A stretch of 64,000 nucleotides of DNA. Source: Fragum whitleyi. Its lineage: Eukaryota; Mollusca; Bivalvia; Cardiida; Cardiidae. The stretch is from NCBI GenBank assembly GCA_948146395.1, contig OX411559.1, forward strand, positions 39,364,679 through 39,428,678, given 5' to 3'. The notes beneath the pieces are model-generated. The model was not told the DNA's origin. It ran no database searches and saw only the letters and a program-made list of their open reading frames with translations. The translations under genes were made by a program, and so were the position numbers. Positions 29,601-40,385 of the stretch are shown one piece after another; position 1 is the stretch's first letter, and the number at the start of each line of letters is the position of its first letter.

Positions 29601-32387
29601 CTCTTTTAACATATTAATATGAAATGTCTTTCTGTTTCGTTTCATTTTTCCTACCTGAACTACATAGTCCACTGGACTCACTTGCTCTACCACTTCGAAA
29701 GGACCTTTCCACTGTGCTAATAGCTTGTTTGTGACAGTCGGAAGTAAAACACATACAAATTGACCTGGTTTCAATTTTCTTTTGATAGCTTTTTTGTCAT
29801 AATAAACTTTCTGTGCCTTTTTTGCATCAATTTCCGACCTAATTGCTAGGTCAGTTATTTTTTTCAAGTTGTCCCTTATTTTAATGATATAGCTTAAAAC
29901 TGATTCACTACTTACGTTTGAATCAGTCGACTCTTCCCAACTTTCCCGAATGATACACAATGGTCCTCTTACATGTCTTCCAAACAACAGCTCAAATGGG
30001 GAGAACCCTGTTGATTCCTGTGGTACCTCTCTATATGCAAATAATAGATATGGAAGCAAAACATCCCATTCAACATTCTGATCATGCACAAAACAAGTGA
30101 GCATTCTTTTCAATGTACCATTAAATCGCTCAACAAGCCCGTTTGCTTCTGGGTGATATGGAGTGCAATGTATTTTTTTGATATTTAGAAGACCACACAA
30201 TCTTCTCATTAGTGCTGACATGAAATTGCTACCTTGGTCTGTTAAGATCTCTTTCGGGACACCTAGTCTTGAAAATATGCCCATAAGGGCCTCTGCTACA
30301 CTTTCAGTGTCAATTTGTTTCAAAGGTATAGCTTCGGGATACTTCGTTGCATAATCGCAAAGTGTGAGAATAAATCTATGCCCTCTCTTTGTTCTATTTA
30401 ACGGCCCTACTATATCTATTGCAACCCTAGTAAATGGTTCAGTCATAGGTGGAATTGACACAAGCGGAGATCTCTTTCTCTTACCTTTTGCCACGCTTCT
30501 CTGGCATTCTGGACAGGACCTACAATATGCTGCCACATCTTTGAATATTCCCGGCCAAAAAAAATGCAGCAGCAATCTATTCCTTGTTTTCTTGTTGCCC
30601 ATGTGACCACCTAAAGGAACATCATGGGCAATAGCTAATAATCTGTTTCTATATTTCTTAGGAACCACAATTTGTTCAGTTACAGACTCATCAACACCCT
30701 TAAAACCCCTGTAAAGAATACCATCCTTTTCGAAAAAGTAGGCATTTCTACTTGTATCAGCTGGTTGTTTTGACAATGCTCTGACTTTATCAAGTGTTAC
30801 GTCACTTACCTGTTCATGTATGAGATCACGTGAACAAACGATGTCATCTGTCTCACTTTTATTGCTTGCAGCATCATCAACTTTTTCATCGTAAGTGTCC
30901 GTCTTCCATAACTTATCTGCTTCAATTTCAGCTTTTCCTTCAGACTCACTTTTATTTGCCATACTTCTTGTAATAGCCTGAAATGACTGTTCAGAACTTG
31001 GGTATATACATGCAAAATTTCCTATGACAAGATCAGCGAATGGATTATTCATAACTAATGCGTCTACATCACCCGAAATATATGATGTATCCACTTTAAT
31101 TCGTACCTCTGTGCAAAGTTTAGTACTTCCATCTGCTAAAGTAACTGTCTTTTCTTTACCTGTACCTTTGAGCATGTCATATTCGATGAATTTCTCTGAT
31201 ACGAATATTGCAGAACACCCCGTGTCTCTTAAAATTGATGCGGGTTTATTATTCACCAGACCCTTACTAATCTTAAGACCATTGATTACCTGATATTCAT
31301 CACACTCAACCTTGGCCGAAACCGGAATCTCGACAATTTTTGCGTTTACTTTTAGTTTAGTAGGTGAACATAACAAATTACTGGGTAATTGTGATGATTT
31401 TTCTAACGACCTTGCTTCTGGTTTAACCTTGTATGGACATGAAGCAATTAAGTGTTCAGTGCTGTCACAAACAAAACATCTTAATCGTCTTTCTGATCTC
31501 TGACTAGAATCAACTGGCTTAACAAACTCACCTGATTTTTCTTCTCCACTTCCATTTGTACTTTTATTCTGAGAATTCTTTTTCTGAAAGCGCTTATTAT
31601 CAAAATCTTTGTGAGCAAGCTGATATGCTTCAGCCAGTGAAATAAGTTCTGAAACACTACAAGGTTGGCGCTCTCTAAGCCACACTTGTAAATAGTAATT
31701 GCAACTAAAAAGCAACTGCTCCCTTAAAAGAAGATCATACAGTTTTGTATAATCTTCACTTACCGTTTCTGCTTCCAGCCAATGATCAAAGTATGATCCT
31801 AGCCTTACCGAATATTCTCTAAATGATTCCCCAGTAGATTGACGGCAATTTCTGAATTTTTCCCTGTACTCCCATGAGTTTAAACCGTACCTGTCCAATA
31901 TGGCTTTTCTGATTGACTCATAATTTCTGCTATCTGCCATAGACATTCTAGAATAAGCTTCAAGTGCTTTACCACTAAGTTGAGGTATTAAATGAACAGG
32001 CCATTCTGATCTTGGCCACTTGTGAACAGACGCTAGACGCTCAAATGTTGTCAAGAATACCTCAATGTCATCACCTTCTACATATTTAGGAAGTCTGGCC
32101 TTAACCTTATAAGTTTCTGTTTGGCTAAATATTTCTCTAGGCATATTTAATTTCATTTGTAGCTCTCTTTCTTGTAAGTCAAGTTCTCTTTCCCTTAACT
32201 CTCGATCCCTTTCCTTACTCTTAGCTTCTCTTTCTGCAGCTCTTTCATCTCTCTCTGCACTCTTTTCTTCACGCTCTGAAAATTCTCTCAATAAAGTTAA
32301 GCAACTACTGGCATCCTCGCCTCTCTCTATACTTCTCTCGATAAGCTTATTCAGCAAAGTTATTGATTGTTCACGAGCCATTTTCAA
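29598..32387 (-). CDS. gag-pol: Gag-protease-integrase polyprotein (first half)
   Basis: 929 codons. Residues about 35-80 are a charged Arg/Glu coiled coil (REREAKSKERDRELRERELD). A gag capsid-like region follows (KARLPKYVEGDDIEVFLTTF and FRNCRQSTGESFREY). A CCHC zinc knuckle lies near residues 302-316 (CFVCDSTEHLIASC). The aspartic protease has ILRDTGCSAIFVS near residue 387. The integrase has an HHCC zinc finger (H-x-GGHMG to CRSCPEC, about 580-626) and a DDE core at about 652 (AIDIVG), 717 (LTDQGSNF) and 752 (NGLVERFNG). It ends with a GPY/F-type domain (LAQWKGPFEVVEQ). Placing integrase before RT is the copia order. The start Met is the first in frame and lies about 40 bp after the primer-binding site. 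Confidence 0.9.
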   Translation of the reverse strand: MKMAREQSITLLNKLIERSIERGEDASSCLTLLREFSEREEKSAERDERAAEREAKSKERDRELRERELDLQERELQMKLNMPREIFSQTETYKVKARLPKYVEGDDIEVFLTTFERLASVHKWPRSEWPVHLIPQLSGKALEAYSRMSMADSRNYESIRKAILDRYGLNSWEYREKFRNCRQSTGESFREYSVRLGSYFDHWLEAETVSEDYTKLYDLLLREQLLFSCNYYLQVWLRERQPCSVSELISLAEAYQLAHKDFDNKRFQKKNSQNKSTNGSGEEKSGEFVKPVDSSQRSERRLRCFVCDSTEHLIASCPYKVKPEARSLEKSSQLPSNLLCSPTKLKVNAKIVEIPVSAKVECDEYQVINGLKISKGLVNNKPASILRDTGCSAIFVSEKFIEYDMLKGTGKEKTVTLADGSTKLCTEVRIKVDTSYISGDVDALVMNNPFADLVIGNFACIYPSSEQSFQAITRSMANKSESEGKAEIEADKLWKTDTYDEKVDDAASNKSETDDIVCSRDLIHEQVSDVTLDKVRALSKQPADTSRNAYFFEKDGILYRGFKGVDESVTEQIVVPKKYRNRLLAIAHDVPLGGHMGNKKTRNRLLLHFFWPGIFKDVAAYCRSCPECQRSVAKGKRKRSPLVSIPPMTEPFTRVAIDIVGPLNRTKRGHRFILTLCDYATKYPEAIPLKQIDTESVAEALMGIFSRLGVPKEILTDQGSNFMSALMRRLCGLLNIKKIHCTPYHPEANGLVERFNGTLKRMLTCFVHDQNVEWDVLLPYLLFAYREVPQESTGFSPFELLFGRHVRGPLCIIRESWEESTDSNVSSESVLSYIIKIRDNLKKITDLAIRSEIDAKKAQKVYYDKKAIKRKLKPGQFVCVLLPTVTNKLLAQWKGPFEVVEQVSPVDYVVQVGKMKRNRKTFHINMLKE

Positions 32388-32424
32388 AGAGTTGATTTGT
32401 TTTATCAGTCGTCTAAACGAAAGA

Positions 32425-32438
32425 CACCGCTGCCACCA
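32425..32438 (-). other. Primer-binding site, tRNA-Leu type
   Basis: One base inside the 5' LTR the minus strand reads TGGTGGCAGCGGTG. This is the complement of a tRNA 3' end CACCGCTGCCACCA, which matches the 3' end of animal leucine tRNAs (AAG/TAG type) as I recall them. It sets the orientation of the element. Confidence 0.75.
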
Positions 32439-32439
32439 T

Positions 32440-33588
32440 TGTAAAGACGTGAGTTAATATGCAAGGACAATTCAACTCTTAGAAAAGGAAAGCCTGCGTA
32501 AACAAACAACATTAATATTTAATAGTAGAAACAAGACATGTAAAACTATACAACATACATGCAAAACAGAAAGAGAGTAGGCTAGAAGAGAAAAAAGACA
32601 GAAAGTAGAATGCACAAATGTCACTCGTCTATTTTCTTAAATGTATATCCTAACACCTTCATAGCAGTTAATTCTGTTTTTGACGTTTCTGCTTTACCGA
32701 CTTGTAGACAATAAACATTTGTTTGGGTTTAACTGGCTTCTCATAATTGTCAGTTGAATTATACTCTATTTTATGAACTTAAGTATGACACCCACTAATT
32801 CACTCTCGGCGTACACCAAAAACTGACTTCTCGACGTACACTTTTTGTTTATCTTACAAATTCGTAGATACGTGCTGATAAATAGATCGTTTCACCTTCT
32901 CTATCTCGTAAAGGTGTCTGCTAATGTAGTAAACACTTGTAACCGTTTGGCGCTAGTTTTTTGCAGACAGTACTGACGTAACATCAGACAGATCATAGAC
33001 AGTTGTATACAGCATTTGTACCGACGTAACATCTGACAGAACATAGACAGTTGTATACAGCATTTGTAACATACATCGCAGTACTAAAAAGCCATTCAGG
33101 AGAGGCGAGGACAACTGCAAATTTAAGACAGTTGTTAAAGCAAACTAAACTTGACGGGCAATAAACACATGCTTCAAACAGTTTCGACAATGATAGCAAC
33201 TAAAGACATTAAGCGAAGCATCATTTACAACAATAAGCAATAACAAAATTCAAGCATTACAAAATCTCCATGCATTAAAGTTTGAAAATATATGCAAGCA
33301 GTCGAAAAGCAGCTTATTTTTAGCATAGGATAAATGTTGCAACAATTAAAAATTTAACAATAACAACACTCACCTTTCAAACATCAATTAATGAAAAGAC
33401 AAACTTCTCATCTCTTCACATATAAAATCTTTAAATCCCCAAAACACATCTATACACTGCAAAATCTACATGACTACTGACCACAAGTTTACACAATGCA
33501 GTAAATTATACCGTGAACAATCGCTCATCAATACACTTTACTGATTGAAAATACATGCTAACCCTTTGCATTAAATAAATTTGCTACA
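32440..33588 (-). repeat. 5' LTR (long form, 1,149 bp)
   Basis: It starts TGTAAAGACGTG on the plus strand and ends TTTGCTACA, followed by GTGAT. Relative to the other LTR it has an extra 912 bp (about 32629-33540). That extra part includes a roughly 51-bp tandem duplication at 32971-33072 containing CATAGACAGTTGTATACAGC twice. Because LTRs are copied from one template, the short LTR probably lost this piece. Confidence 0.9.
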
Positions 33589-34190
33589 GTGATGTCGATT
33601 TAAATGGTTATATAAGTCACAATTTCTATAGAAATTTCCAGCACAAAAATGCGAAGAGACACAGTGGAGGCATTCTCCTCTATTACAAAGACTATTTAAG
33701 CTAAGGTATCAAAATAGTTCGATCTCATTATGACTCTATAGTGTGGATAAAACTTGATAAATCTTTTTTCTCCTTTGAAAACGATGTTTATCTATGTGGT
33801 GTCTATATTTGGTGCGAAGATTCGCCAGCCTATAATGTTAATAATGTTAATTTATTTGAAATTTTACTTCAAGATTTTTATGATTTTGAAAGTAAAGGTT
33901 GTTTATATTTGATTGGTGATTGGAATAGTAGAGTAGGTACAAAAAATAATTTATTAAAAATATTGATTATATTGATTTTGATGTAAAAAATTGCAATTTG
34001 GACGATGAAGATTATACTCCCGATAAACCCTCGAGCAGGGCCTCGTTAGATCACGTTTGTAATAACTTCGGTCACGCCCTATTGGACTTTTGTAAGAGTA
34101 CAAATATGCGCATTGTGAACGGTCGTTTACATTCCGATGCAAATAACGGTGCAGTCCTCAGGGTGCTTCACTCATTGATATGTTGTTAAC
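33589..34190 (+). pseudogene. LINE ORF2 endonuclease, remainder after the gypsy insertion
   Basis: The target duplication restores the frame broken at 27712, and the sequence continues DVDLNGYISHNF with HSGGILLYYKDYL. A stop follows, then GCLYLIGDWNSRVG (the GDxN metal-binding block) and LLDFCKSTNMRIVNGRLHSD. A frameshift before 34180 separates the rest. The terminal catalytic SDH block (EFSDHSSIAFSI) lies at about 34240-34285 in the next open piece. Multiple stops show it is inactive. Confidence 0.85.
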
Positions 34191-36869
34191 ATGCGAGGAC
34201 AATTTTCAAAATATTAACACATTTCGGGTTAACCCGTTTTCAGAGTTTAGTGATCATTCTTCGATCGCCTTTTCTATTAGGTCTAATAATTCAAATTATC
34301 ATGAAAGTAACAGTGGAAGGTTTGCTAGTTACAAATGGAATCCTGAATGTCGAGAAATATTTCGAAATCGACTTATCGGGCAACTTCCAAGGTTTAACAC
34401 GATTTTACAAAATATCGATAAGTTTAGTAAAAAGTCAATTAATAACATGGTCAACAATTTTTCTGATACGTTAGTAGAGGTTGCCTCCCCTCTTATTAAG
34501 AAATTTTCACATGAGAAAGGTACGTACTTTACAGAAGATTGCATATGCCAGGACGCAGATTGGTTCGACCGAGAATGTAGGGAAGCGAGGAAAACATTTT
34601 TGTCTGCCAGAAAAGCTTATCATCGTAATATGTCACATTTCAACAGAGAAAAATTCTGTGAATATAAGTCTAATTATAAAAAAATATGCAAGTCGAAACG
34701 CACTCAATTTCGCAGAAAGAAAATGGCTGAAATAGAAAATTTAAAATTTTCAAAACCAAAGGATTTCTGGAAATATTTTAGGCAAAATAAAAATACTTCC
34801 AATAATATTGAATTAAATGAATTTGCAAAATATTTTTCAGATATAAGCAATGAATCTTTTATATTTCAAAACGAAGCGTCCGAAACGTTTTGCTCAAGTA
34901 ACCTTATTTTTGACTCCTTTGGTGCTGACAATGTCTTAAATCAGCCAATCACCGTACAGGAAATTACAAGTGCGTGCAAATCATTGAAAAGCGGAAAATC
35001 CTACGGCAACGATTTCATACTTAATGAATATCTTATCGAAAGTTGTGATATACTTGCAAGTCATTTATGCGACATGTTTAATACAATTTTGAATTCCGGA
35101 ATTTATCCCGAAAGGTAGACCGAGGGAATCATAGTACCTCTTCACAAAAAGAGCAATACGGACGACGTAAATAATTATAGAGGCATAACGCTTCTTAGTT
35201 GTTTATCGAAACTGTTTACTACTATTCTAAACAAACGCATTGTATCGTTTTGTAACGAATATAATACTATTTCGGATGCACAATTCGGTTTCAAAAAAGG
35301 TAGTTCTACAATTGATGCATTATTTATTTTGACTAACATAGTCCAAACATTTGTTAACAAAAATGAAAAATTATATTGTGCATTTATCGATCTCAAAAAA
35401 TGTTTTGATACGATTTATAGAAATGGGTTATGGTACAAAATGTACAGTAAAGGTATACGCGGCAAAATATTGCAAATATTTAAAAATATGTACGAAAAAG
35501 TAAAATCCTGTGTTCGAAGCGGGAATAAATACTCCGACTTTGTAGAGTACGCTGTTGGACTTCGTCAGGGGGAAATTACTTCCCCTGTCTTAGTATCTTT
35601 ATTTCTGGAAGATATTGAGTTATCGTTATTATCAAATACTGACAGTGGGATATTAATTGAAGATCTCTGTCTTATTTTATTACTATTTGCTGATGATATG
35701 GTCATCTTCGGTAAATCACCCGAAGACCTACAAAATAATTTAAATTTTTTATATGACTACTGTTCCAAATGGGGTTTACATGTAAACACGGATAAAACAA
35801 AGATAGTTGTATTTAGGAAACGTGGCAAATTAAATCAAAATGAAACCTGGTCGTACAATGGCGAGCAAATAGAAGTTGTAAACGATTTTAATTATTTAGG
35901 TGTCGTTTTAAATTATACTGGAAATTTTTCTTTGCATTGTAAGTACGTTGGTGGCAAAGCAATAAAAGCTCTGAATCTCCTATTGTACAAATGTCGAAAA
36001 TATGATTTTTCACCGAGTTGTTTGCTTCAACTTTTTGATGCCTTTGTTGGCTCAATTCTTTCTTATGCAAGCCCGATCTGGGGATTTACTAAAAACAAGG
36101 AACTAGAAAGAATTTATTTAAAATTTTGTAAGAAACTTTTAAATGTACGTAATTCAACTAGTTCAAGTGCAGTATATGGTGAGCTAGGGAGGTATCCTTT
36201 ATACGTTTCTAGATACACGGATATGATAAAATATTGGTTTAAAGTCATAAATTCAAGTAACGTTATAATACAACATGTTTATCGTAGTGCTTATCACGAT
36301 TCAAATAATGGTTCTTCGAACTGGGTTACAAAAATTAAAACTTTATTGTTCGATCATGGATTTAATGATATTTGGAATAACCTTACAATATTAACGTTAA
36401 TTTATTTATCACTCTATTTACGCAAAGAGTCAGAGACAACTTTATCCAATCGTGGCATTCTAGTATAGATACATCTGAATCTTTGAAACTTTATACACAG
36501 ATAAAACATACATTTCATATTGAAGATTATTTGAGCTATGTTCCGAAATCATTAAGATGTTTCATTACAAGACTTAGAATTTCTGCACACGATTTAAGAA
36601 TACAGACAGGCCGTTATACTAGGAATAGAATTCCGAGAGAAGAAAGATACTGTTTATTGTGTAACATGCGTGATATTGAAGACGAATACCACTTTGCAAT
36701 CAAGTGTCCAAAATTTAATGATCTTAGAAAGAAATTCATTCCCAATTTTATACAGAAAACCCAAGTATGTTTAAATTCATCAATTTATTGCGCGAATCAG
36801 ATAAGAAAACTCTTCATAGACTTTCTCTTTTCCTCAAAGAATCACTTAATGAAAGAAAGAGACTGTTGA
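34180..36869 (+). pseudogene. LINE ORF2 reverse transcriptase and C-terminal zinc-finger region, broken
   Basis: Open pieces 34180-35118, 35329-36468 and 36483-36869 together cover the thumb-side linker, RT and C-terminus. RT blocks are SGKSYGNDFILNEYL, IIVPLHKK, NNYRGITLLSCLSK, KLYCAFIDLKKCFDTI, GLRQGEITSPVLVSLFLED, LLFADDMVIFGKSPEDLQNN and WGLHVNTDKTKIVVFRK. The active site FADD is intact. The C-terminal piece has CLLCNMRDIEDEYHFAIKCP, a zf-RVT-like motif. A TAG at 35116 and a break near 36470 interrupt it. It is closely related in style to the minus-strand LINE at 54123-55937. Confidence 0.9.
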
Positions 36870-37169
36870 GTTCCTATTAATCAATACTAAAAGAAAATCG
36901 ATAATGTTATCACATATTCTTAGAGCCAACGGGGGCAGGGATCGGACGGTCAATGTGTAACGCTTGGTCGTCTGATCCAGATCCTTGTTGGTCCCGATTA
37001 TATTATATACACAAATCTACGTTTTTTTCTAAAATTTTCCAATTAAATGTATTGAGTTCCATTTAGCTCGTCCTCTACCAAACACTGTATCACGTGATGT
37101 ATGTTTATTATGTTTGTATTTATTATGTTTTTGTAATGACAATGTACTTTGTACACGTCTTTTGAATAA

Positions 37170-37194
37170 AATGTTCTGTTCTGTTCTGTTCTGT
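37170..37194 (+). repeat. (GTTCT)n LINE tail
   Basis: TTTTGAATAAAATGTTCTG is followed by about five GTTCT units, the 3' end of the split LINE. Confidence 0.85.
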
Positions 37195-37281
37195 TATTTA
37201 GGCTCCGCCCTGCCAGGGCATTAATTATGGATAATAGGGTAAGTTCATATCGGACTCGGTTTCGACCCGAGTTAACCTGGG

Positions 37282-38623
37282 GTCGTATTCACCAACCTAT
37301 TCTAAAATTTAGAATTTAGTCAAGGCTAAATTGCCAAATCTGGACTTTCCCAAGAATAGACTTAAGTGCGTATTCACCAACGCAATTTAGAATAGACTTA
37401 GTTTAGCACGGTTTGTACAGCACTTAAGCGGCCACAAACTTACGATGGTTCCCCAACTTTGACGAGGCGCAAATAAAACGCATAACCATTGAGTTTCTGT
37501 CCCTCACTCTTAATTTACCTCCTTGTTAACAAATGACATTTTCGTGTATTTTTTTCAGTCGAAATAAATTGTCATATCTAAATATTCAATATCTTATTCA
37601 GACATTTGATTGGCTGGGTGCAGGGATCAATTAAATTAGCAAATATAACTTCGATTACAGTTGACAGACACATGTGTTTATTTGGCATCGATATAACGTG
37701 AAACTATTCGCTGTAGTTACGGGATTTAGATTTTCGATTGACAAACTGTTCATCATTTTTATAGAGTAAATACGGCGATTATTTATGAGTAGCTATAAGT
37801 GATGTACGCCAATGGCTGTTCCGATACCAAAATTAGACTTTTCAATAAGAAATAAAACATTTAACAAGAAAGAAAAACAACAACTTAATATTCAACACAA
37901 ATCAACATGATTCCTACCTAAATCTTTCACCGATATTGAAAATGTGAGAATTATAATCCCTCTCCTTTAACTCCCATATTCATGATGCTGTTTTGCAGAA
38001 AGTATTGGCACCCAAACAAATAGAATCTTGAGTTAAAATGCACCAAGCTTTCTATTGCTCGAGTTGAAATGACAATCTGCCTTCGTCTTCTTTCCTCCAT
38101 CTGTCTTGTTCATATATTCATACACCTCCCCTGAAAACTTTACTTCGCTTAAAATATATTACTCCTTCACCATCCTTCTTCCTTGTAAATGTAAATCCAA
38201 CGCGAAATCCCTGAAAACTCGCCGAGAATATTGTAAAATTTAACATTCTGTTGATATGTAAACATACACTTCAAGGTTAAATTGCGTCACAAATGTGTTT
38301 GACGTCATTCGATAAATAATTCGACCGAAAACATAAATTATGTGTTAGAAAGGAAAATTGATGAGAAATTCTTTCTATTTTGACATTTTATTTGTCATTA
38401 CTTTGATCTAAAACCATGTTTTCCATCCGAAGCGAGGCGTACAGTCGTCATTTTTCAATTTTAGCACGGTAGGTATTAGACTTGGAAAAACGACTTTATT
38501 CTTAAGAATTTAGTCCATTCCGTAATTTAGAATGGGTTGGTGAATACGTACTAAATTCTAAATTCTTTATTCTTGGGATTTAGTGTGCTAAATTGATGCA
38601 AAATGCGTTGGTGAATACGGCCC
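37282..38623. mobile_element. 1.3-kb non-autonomous element with subterminal palindromes
   Basis: The left end GGGGTCGTATTCACCAAC and the right end GTTGGTGAATACGGCCCC are inverted copies. A second inverted GTATTCACCAAC motif lies about 70-90 bp inside each end, with AATTTAGAAT/ATTCTAAAT blocks. No transposase ORF is present. The terminal GGGGYCG resembles PIF/Harbinger-type MITEs, but I could not fix a target duplication. Confidence 0.7.
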
Positions 38624-38929
38624 CGGGTTTCCACCAGAACGACCTCGGTTTCGACACTAGTGATGTCATTTTAACCTTTCAACCTCGACGCTTCTGATCC
38701 TGGGTCAGTCCGGTGTTACTTGGGTTCCAAAATGGCTTCGAAAATAGTGCACAACAATTCGATTACAAAAAACAAATTTTCTCTATTACTTTGAACAACA
38801 AATGCTTTTTTCTTATTTTATATAGTATTTTTCATTAGTTTATCACATTTCTTAGTGGGATAACGATATTTCATGGTTAATTAATTATTGTAGCGGTAAA
38901 TGTTAAGTTTGTTTACTACCACCAGTGGG

Positions 38930-39703
38930 TAACTTCGTTCACGTGAATGTCCTTTCTGCGCATGCATATTACAGACAATTTTAGATTATTACATCATCTC
39001 ACACGACTCCCGGGCTTCCATTTGAATTTCCCCAAATATCTCGTGATTTGTACCGTTATTACTCGCCTGCTTATCTAGTTTTCCTCGTGAAATTCACAAC
39101 GACTTCGTGAAATAATGCTTTTTGATTGGTCTAAATATGTGAATATGGGGTTCGTCTCAAAATAGATTACAACAATTATAATTTATCTGGCCAAACGGTT
39201 TTTAAACTAAGAGAAAATACACTCAGATTTAATATCCCAAGGAATAAAAAATCTTCGACCAAATTAGTTTTATAAAAATACTCGATTTTATATCAAAACG
39301 ACTCACTTAAAACCATACAATTTCGACTCGGCCCCTATGCAAATTAGAACTATTTTTGGTTGGGCAAGTCGCTGTTCCTTTGAATACAGACACGAGGAGG
39401 TATGAAAGGCTAGAAGTTAACACGTAGACGGACGGACAAAATCATTATTTTACATTCAAAAATTCTAAAAAACAAAATTCGTCATGGTTTTGTATGGAAA
39501 ATATGATATGACAAGAAAAAAATACGTTTCATTAATTCAATTCTGAGATTTTTTGCGAAATGTTGGTCCATATAGAAGTCAAACGGACTATAACTCCGTT
39601 CACATGAACGCCCTTTTTGCACATGCATATTACAGTCAATTTTAGATTATTACATCATCTTACGCGACTCCCGGCCTGCCATTTGAATTTCCCCATAATA
39701 TTC
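38930..39703 (+). repeat. Pair of about 113-bp direct repeats
   Basis: 38930-39043 and 39591-39703 share TTTTAGATTATTACATCATC, GCATGCATATTACAG-like and CCATTTGAATTTCCCC blocks with scattered differences. The DNA between them shows no gene. Confidence 0.6.
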
Positions 39704-39958
39704 AGATAGATTTGACCCGAATCTGACCCATGCTATTTCAATGGATAAAAATCTGATTATTCCTACTCGGTCAGGATTGTATGTGCTTACATAGCAATGA
39801 ATAACAAACGGTATTAAACATTTTGAATGAAATTTATATTGTGTTGATTGATAAATTATGTCGTTAATTGTTATTCAAGCATTTTATTAGCAAAGGTCAA
39901 AGTCGGGTCAAATAAAACAAGGTATACTTCGTGAACAAATTCTTTTAGGTGTATCGTT

Positions 39959-40385
39959 TGTTATAAAGAGGATATTGAATGAGTGGTCAAGGAAAACCGA
40001 ATTTGTTAAACGAGTCATCTATTAATAGATAAAAACGAGGCTACGCCGAGTTTTTAACTGTTTTAGATGACGAGTTTAATAAATTCGGTATTTATTGACC
40101 ACAGATTTAATATTCTTTTTATAATATAACCCGATTTTTTGCAATAAATCGTCAAAATACTTGAAATTCAACATTTCAATTTTCCGCGAAACTTATAATG
40201 CCGTTTAAAACTGATGTCACAATATACATGATGACGCTTTTTTCGCGGTTACAAAAAAAAAAGTTTTTATTCGTTGTGAGCTCATTTGCATAGTTATTCC
40301 ACTAGTGTGATGACACCCGGGTTATATCAAGAATATTCAACGGGGTTATTTCACTCCTGCGACGTCGGTCATATTATAAATAATG
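39959..40385 (+). mobile_element. 425-bp dispersed element, copy 1 (second copy 46319-46740)
   Basis: It shares with 46319-46740, in order, GAGGATATTGAATGAGTGGT, AAACGAGTCATCTAT, CGCCGAGTTTTTA, TCAATTTTCCGCGAAAC, GTTATTCCACTAGTGT and CGACGTCGGTCATATTATAA. The left part folds back on itself: GAATTTGTTAAACGAGTCAT faces ATGACGAGTTTAATAAATTC. It is non-coding. Confidence 0.8.

Larger units (their letters stand above)
27713..33588 (-). mobile_element. Gmr1-like Ty3/gypsy LTR retrotransposon (gag-PR-INT-RT-RH order)
   Basis: This is a complete 5.9-kb LTR element on the minus strand. Its LTRs start TGTA and end TACA. GTGAT lies at 27708-27712 and 33589-33593 as the target duplication. A primer-binding site, polypurine tract, gag, protease, integrase, reverse transcriptase and RNase H are all visible. 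The integrase lies before the RT, as in copia elements. The RT, RNase H and GPY/F-type integrase end are gypsy-like. This combination was described as the Gmr1 group in deuterostomes. The two coding halves are in one frame, separated by a single TAG. Confidence 0.9.
26060..37194 (+). mobile_element. L1/Tx1-type two-ORF LINE, split by an LTR element
   Basis: The LINE comprises a 5' leader, an ORF1, an ORF2 with endonuclease and reverse transcriptase, a 3' UTR and a (GTTCT)n tail ending near 37194. Its endonuclease is interrupted at 27712 by the LTR retrotransposon and resumes after the target duplication at 33589. Without the insert it would be about 5.3 kb. Several stops and frameshifts show it is dead. 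The left boundary is approximate. The clade call comes from the RRM-type ORF1 and the RT style. Confidence 0.85.

Noticed and set aside
31024..31503. Plus-strand ORFs across the gypsy element
   Set aside because: They are shadows of the minus-strand gag-pol frame, which has clear domain motifs.
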